DNA of 45,148 bases, taken from JBAZDC01 sp041654595. GTDB taxonomy: Bacteria; Pseudomonadota; Gammaproteobacteria; Burkholderiales; Burkholderiaceae_B. The stretch is from assembly GCA_964551305.1 (NCBI GenBank), contig CAZKBT010000024.1, positions 1 to 45,148 of the forward strand, read 5' to 3'. Positions 39,059 through 45,148 of this stretch are shown here, piece by piece. Within the stretch, counting starts at the first letter, position 1, and every line of letters begins with the position of its first letter. The translations under genes and the position numbers were made by a program. A model generated the notes under the pieces. That model was not told where the DNA came from. It did no database searches and saw nothing but the letters and a program-made list of their open reading frames with translations.

Positions 39059-40161
39059 AAGGCGATCAGGGCGCTGGTCAGGTCGGGAAGCGCGGACAGC
39101 CCTCCGGTGTGCCGGCGGCTCGCCTGGCGCCAGGATTCCCAGTTGGGAGGTTTCAGCAGTTCGCTCAACAGTGTGTCGACCCGCTCGGCGTCCCGGGTGT
39201 TCCAGGCCCGCATCAGGGCGCGCACGGACGTGGGCAGGGGGCTGTGTTCCAGCCACGCTTGCAGCTTGTCCAGGTGTACGTCGTCTTCCTGGACATAGAT
39301 TTGCCAGATCATGGGCCGGCCGGCCCACAAGGATCGCACCAGCGAGTCTTCGCCGCGCACGAAGTTCAGGTCGCAGCTCCAGAGCAGGCGGTCGAAGCCG
39401 GGCTGGTCCACGAAAGGCACGGGCTGGATGCTCAGATTGTCGGGTATCGGCGCGAGGGGCAAGCGCGCATGAATGCTTTCGGGAACGAGCAGAATGCCGG
39501 GGCGGGGCTGGCGGGACAAGGCGCTGATCAGGCCTGCGACCGGGGCGTCCGGATAGCAGAACAGGAAGCTCAGGTGCGCGCCCTGGTCGAGCCTGGCGAT
39601 CGTGTCGGCTCGCGCGCCGAGCGCTTGCAGCATGGCGCGGCGGCGTTCGGGATGCGCCTGCCAGTCCCGGCATCGCTCCATCAGGCCGGGTTCCCGGATC
39701 AAGCCGCCGGTGGTGGGCGTAAAGCCGGGAAAGAAGAAATATTTTTCCAGGCCCGACGGATGCATCGACGGCAGCCCGTGGCAGCCTTGCACCCATTCTT
39801 CAGCGCTCAGGTATTCCAGGTTCAGCCACAGGCTCTTCGTGCGCTGCATGGCCTTGACGAAAGAGGCGGGGGGGTCGCAGGCGAAGCCTTCGATGACGAC
39901 CGCATGGGGAGTGGGCGGTTTGTCTTGCGCTTCGCCGCATGCGTTCCAGGAGACGATCTCGACGCGGCAGGCGCGCTGGCGCGAGAACGCCGGCCGGATC
40001 AGCGGTTCGATGCGTCCGAAACTGGCCATGTCGTCGACCCAAAGCCGCACGCGATGCCCGTCAGGGCGGTTGGCCAGATCTTTGGCCAGGCGCCAGCACA
40101 CGCCGATATCGCCATAGTTGTCGACGACCCGGCAGAAGATGTCGAAAGACAGCGAACGCAT
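39031..40161 (-). CDS. earP: EF-P arginine rhamnosyltransferase EarP
   Basis: A 376-residue GT-B glycosyltransferase that transfers rhamnose from dTDP-rhamnose to Arg32 of EF-P. The N-terminal block SFDIFCRVVDNYGDIGVCWRL contains Asp14 and Asp18, matching the family catalytic Asp region. The donor site region is NFVRGEDSLVRSLWAGRPMIW near 264-284, with the conserved Glu. EYLSAEEWVQGCHGLPSMHP and YFFFPGF are also family blocks. The length is normal. It lies 13 bases after the DUF2863 gene and 78 before efp. Without this modification, this type of EF-P is poorly active in the species studied. Confidence 0.96.
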   Translation of the reverse strand: MRSLSFDIFCRVVDNYGDIGVCWRLAKDLANRPDGHRVRLWVDDMASFGRIEPLIRPAFSRQRACRVEIVSWNACGEAQDKPPTPHAVVIEGFACDPPASFVKAMQRTKSLWLNLEYLSAEEWVQGCHGLPSMHPSGLEKYFFFPGFTPTTGGLIREPGLMERCRDWQAHPERRRAMLQALGARADTIARLDQGAHLSFLFCYPDAPVAGLISALSRQPRPGILLVPESIHARLPLAPIPDNLSIQPVPFVDQPGFDRLLWSCDLNFVRGEDSLVRSLWAGRPMIWQIYVQEDDVHLDKLQAWLEHSPLPTSVRALMRAWNTRDAERVDTLLSELLKPPNWESWRQASRRHTGGLSALPDLTSALIAFCTQKLRTR

Positions 40162-40174
40162 GGCCTGGGCCCGG

Positions 40175-41374
40175 TCAATGAAACTGCACGGGTTCCAGGT
40201 CGGTTTCCTCGGGCAGCTCGGGGTGCTGCAGCTCGCCCAGGGCGTTGGGGAAATGCGGAGCGCCGCAATCGTCGCAGAACTCGATGGGGTACAGGCCGGG
40301 CAAGCGCCGCACTTCGGGTATGCCCAGTTCCTTGAGCAGCGCGGCGATTTCCTCGACGCTATCCATGCCTTCGGACGAATCCTGGTCGGCCGTGGCTTCT
40401 TCTTTGCTCAAGATCGGCCAGACGCAGCCGTAGATGACGTCGTTGCTGCGGCGCGTGGTGAATCCGATGCGGTACTCTTCCAGCGCGGCTTCGCCGCATC
40501 CGACGATGGTCGCGCGCAGATTGGCGGCGGGCAGATTGGCCGCGGTCTGCAGCCAGGTGACGGCGGCTTTCAGCGACAAAGGGCGGATATGACGGTCGGC
40601 TTCGCGATTGTTCGTGTAATAGGCGTCGGGCGTCAGGTAGTGCGTCTGGCAACCGGTAAACAGGCCGCCCACGATCGGAGCGCAGGATTGCGCCCAGGCT
40701 TCGCGGCATTGCTCGCGCGACGCAAAGCCTTCGCCCGCCGGATCCTGCCAGCGAAAGATGGCGTGTCCCTTGGGCGCGACGGCCACGCCGACGACGAAAC
40801 GCGCATCGGCCAGCAAGCCTTCGAGCTCGGATTCGTCCTCCAGGGGGCACGCTTCGTTGGAAACGCCCAGCGCCTGATTGGCCAGGCGCTGCGTCCAGAC
40901 GCGCGTGTCGTGAAAGCTCTGCGGCATTTGATCGAAGTTGACCAGTTGCTTCATTACCGCCAGCGCCACGCCGTCGGAAAAAACGTGTCGCTCGAGCTCG
41001 GTCCGCAGGCTCTTGGACTGCGCCGGCGTCAGCGTTCCGTCCGGCAGCTGGTAGCGCGTCCAGGCGATGATGGGCGCCGTGAACAGGACGGCGTCGTAGT
41101 CCTGGTCCTTGTGCCGTATCGCGAGCGATTCGGAGCATGTCTCGGCCTGCTCGACCAGCAGCTCGTAGGCGTTCTGATTGCGGTTCAGCAGATGGTCCAG
41201 CGCATGCTCGATGGCCTGGCCCTTCTTGCCGCTGAGCAGTTTGCCCAGGAGCTCGCCCAGCAGGTTTTCCCAATAGGCGTCTTCGACGCGGCAGCCGGAA
41301 AGTGCGAACGCCTCCGTCAATGCGATGAGACGCTGGGCATCGCGGGATAAGCGTGTTCGGGAAACGGCAGACAT
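40175..41374 (-). CDS. DUF2863 family protein
   Basis: A 399-residue cytosolic protein from the ATG at 41374 (MSAVSRTRLSRDAQRLIALTEA). The longer frame begins at a TTG and adds only six residues. I see two alpha/beta halves, with conserved parts YDAVLFTAPIIAWTRYQLPDG, IFRWQDP and VGGLFTGCQTHYLTPDAYY, and the C-terminal metal-type motif FCDDCGAPHFPNALGELQHPELPE. The family is largely confined to Burkholderiales and has no known function. It leads the DUF2863-earP-efp run. A role linked to translation control is only suggested by this context. Confidence 0.9.
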   Translation of the reverse strand: MSAVSRTRLSRDAQRLIALTEAFALSGCRVEDAYWENLLGELLGKLLSGKKGQAIEHALDHLLNRNQNAYELLVEQAETCSESLAIRHKDQDYDAVLFTAPIIAWTRYQLPDGTLTPAQSKSLRTELERHVFSDGVALAVMKQLVNFDQMPQSFHDTRVWTQRLANQALGVSNEACPLEDESELEGLLADARFVVGVAVAPKGHAIFRWQDPAGEGFASREQCREAWAQSCAPIVGGLFTGCQTHYLTPDAYYTNNREADRHIRPLSLKAAVTWLQTAANLPAANLRATIVGCGEAALEEYRIGFTTRRSNDVIYGCVWPILSKEEATADQDSSEGMDSVEEIAALLKELGIPEVRRLPGLYPIEFCDDCGAPHFPNALGELQHPELPEETDLEPVQFH

Positions 41375-41449
41375 ACGAGATCGTGATAGCAAGGGGGGAA
41401 ATGTCGAAGGACAAAAGAGTAGTGTACCCCCCCTGGGCCGGGATTGCAG

Positions 41450-41482
41450 AACGGCCGTGCCTCGGGATGCGGCACGGCCGTT
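41450..41482. terminator. Stem-loop after acnA
   Basis: A perfect 12-bp stem pairs AACGGCCGTGCC (41450-41461) with GGCACGGCCGTT (41471-41482) around a 9-base loop. It begins 14 bases past the acnA stop on the minus strand. The T-tract is weak, but the stem is strong. Confidence 0.7.
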
Positions 41483-41496
41483 CGTGATCCGGCCCG

Positions 41497-44199
<2,703 letters not shown>

Positions 44200-44302
44200 G
44201 AGCTGGCTCCATGTAAGGGTGCGGGACGCGGTATCGGTGCGCGGTATGCGGACGCGTCCAGGCGGACATTGTTATTTTAGGCTCGAATAGGGCTAGATGG
44301 TT

Positions 44303-44320
44303 AGGTGTCACTATACACCT
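44303..44320 (-). promoter_or_regulatory. Operator-like palindrome overlapping a -10 box upstream of acnA
   Basis: An 18-base inverted repeat AGGTGT-N6-ACACCT. Read on the minus strand it is AGGTGTATAGTGACACCT and holds TATAGT, a good -10, at its centre. The acnA start is 103 bases downstream. The -35 region (TTTTCT) is weak, so control by a factor bound to the palindrome is plausible. Confidence 0.45.
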
Positions 44321-44331
44321 GGGGGGCCGGG

Positions 44332-44370
44332 AAGAAAAAAACCGCCCGGGGCTTGCGCCGCGAGCGGTTT
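44332..44370 (-). terminator. Intrinsic terminator after acnB
   Basis: On the minus strand AAACCGC (44370-44364) pairs with GCGGTTT (44345-44339), with further inner GC pairing possible, and is followed by a run of Ts (44338-44335) extended by TCTTCC. It begins 24 bases after the acnB stop and separates acnB from acnA. Confidence 0.75.
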
Positions 44371-44393
44371 GGTTTCCGGCAAGGCCTGGACGG

Positions 44394-45148
44394 TTACACG
44401 TCGACGGCGTCGGCCACGTCCTTGTAGTCCTCGATTTTGTCGAAGTTCAGGTACTGGTAGATGGCCTCGCTGTTCTTGTCGATGATGCCCATTTCCGCCA
44501 TGTACTCGGCTCGGGTCGGGATGCGGCCCAGTCGCGAGCAGATCGCGGCCAGTTCCGCCGAACCCAGGTATACGAAGGTATTCTTGCCGAGGCGGTTGGG
44601 GAAGTTGCGGGTGCTGGTGGACATGACGGTCGCCCCTTCACGCACCTGGGCCTGGTTGCCCATGCACAATGAGCAGCCCGGCATTTCCGTGCGCGCGCCG
44701 GCCGTGCCGAAGACGCCGTAATGGCCTTCCTCGGTCAATTGCTGCGCATCCATCTTGGTCGGCGGCGCGATCCACAGCTTGACCGGGATATCGCGCTTGC
44801 CTTCCAGCAGCTTGGACGCCGCCCGGAAGTGGCCGATGTTGGTCATGCAGCTGCCGATGAAGACTTCGTCTATTGCCGCGCCGGCCACGTCGGACAGGGT
44901 CTTGACGTCGTCCGGGTCGTTCGGGCAGGCCACGATGGGCTCGTGGATGTCGGCCAGGTCGATCTCGATGACGGCGGCGTATTCGGCGTCGGCGTCGGGC
45001 TCCAGCAGCTTGGGATCGGCCAGCCAGGCCTCCATGGCCTTGATGCGGCGGGCCAGGGAGCGTTCGTCTTCATAGCCGTTGGCGATCATCCATTTGAGCA
45101 TCACGATGTTGCTGTTGATGTACTCGATGATGGGCTCTTTGTTCAGGC
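44394..45148 (-). CDS. acnB: Aconitate hydratase AcnB, C-terminal part only
   Basis: The 3' portion of acnB. The frame is open to the window edge at 45148, so the start lies beyond it and about 250 residues are visible. The cluster ligands of the AcnB type are seen in FIGSCMTNIGHFRAAS and in EMPGCSLCMGNQAQV. Other family blocks are KLWIAPPTKMDAQQL, TSTRNFPNRLGKNTFVYLGSAELAA and the ending NFDKIEDYKDVADAVDV. AcnB is the main citrate-cycle aconitase in many proteobacteria and is the housekeeping partner to the AcnA that follows. The apparent GTG start at 45104 is an internal Val. Confidence 0.97.
   Translation of the reverse strand, partial: LNKEPIIEYINSNIVMLKWMIANGYEDERSLARRIKAMEAWLADPKLLEPDADAEYAAVIEIDLADIHEPIVACPNDPDDVKTLSDVAGAAIDEVFIGSCMTNIGHFRAASKLLEGKRDIPVKLWIAPPTKMDAQQLTEEGHYGVFGTAGARTEMPGCSLCMGNQAQVREGATVMSTSTRNFPNRLGKNTFVYLGSAELAAICSRLGRIPTRAEYMAEMGIIDKNSEAIYQYLNFDKIEDYKDVADAVDV

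Noticed and set aside
38584..40335. 583-residue open frame on the plus strand across efp and earP
   Set aside because: It spans two real genes and their gap and shows no domain pattern.

Overview
The window is a 45 kb, GC-rich, densely coded stretch of bacterial chromosome. Gene content points to a betaproteobacterium of the order Burkholderiales, most likely Alcaligenaceae (Bordetella/Achromobacter/Pusillimonas-like). The evidence is: elongation factor P with Arg at position 32 beside its rhamnosyltransferase EarP, a DUF2863 gene, an intracellular polyhydroxybutyrate depolymerase with a Cys nucleophile, a short soluble RnfB next to nth, and tandem acnA/acnB. The family placement is inference. 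I see no rRNA, tRNA, CRISPR array, insertion sequence or prophage. This is mostly core chromosome.

Layout. 1-1.7 kb: end of dnaK, then dnaJ. 1.8-7.4 kb (minus): a secreted tandem-domain M16 peptidase, then a moxR / GNAT / CoxE-like VWA operon. 7.5-8.2 kb (plus): two small periplasmic c-type cytochromes. 8.6-10.6 kb (minus): msrB-yciB-bolA-parvulin operon with start/stop overlaps. 10.9-15.9 kb (plus): a branched-chain/amide-type ABC importer (binding protein, LivH, a LivM-LivG fusion, LivF), meeting a convergent, motif-degenerate ABC ATPase paralogue. 16.7-20.5 kb (minus): rnfB-nth, phaZ, and fdxA-fpr. 20.7-26.3 kb (mostly plus): pncB, ridA, a flavodoxin-like gene (minus), relA and a TauE/SafE permease. 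26.5 kb: a cold-shock gene with its own promoter and a structured leader. 26.9-28.3 kb (minus): DUF423 and a probable adenine deaminase. 28.4-35.5 kb (plus): a membrane-anchored nuclease translationally coupled to a complete peptide-type ABC importer. 35.5-37.8 kb: divergent aag (minus) and aidB-like (plus) genes. 37.9-41.4 kb: a DUF1178 gene, then DUF2863-earP-efp (minus). 41.5-45.1 kb (minus): acnA and the 3' part of acnB.

How genes work together. dnaK/dnaJ form the Hsp70 system. MsrB, BolA and the parvulin suggest a stress and envelope-maintenance operon. FdxA and Fpr are a likely ferredoxin/reductase electron pair. aag and aidB share a short divergent intergenic region and fit alkylation-damage defence. 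EarP modifies EF-P encoded just downstream. The two aconitases serve the citrate cycle.

The least ordinary items are the intact ABC-ATPase-like protein that has lost Walker A, Walker B and signature residues (15.9-16.6 kb), the peptide-binding lipoprotein with an extra C-terminal membrane helix plus its enlarged permease partner (29-33.8 kb), the cspA-type leader with competing GTAC hairpins, a paired direct repeat upstream of the liv-type operon, and an operator-like palindrome wrapped around a -10 box upstream of acnA. I did not find a clearly new multi-gene defence or mobile system.
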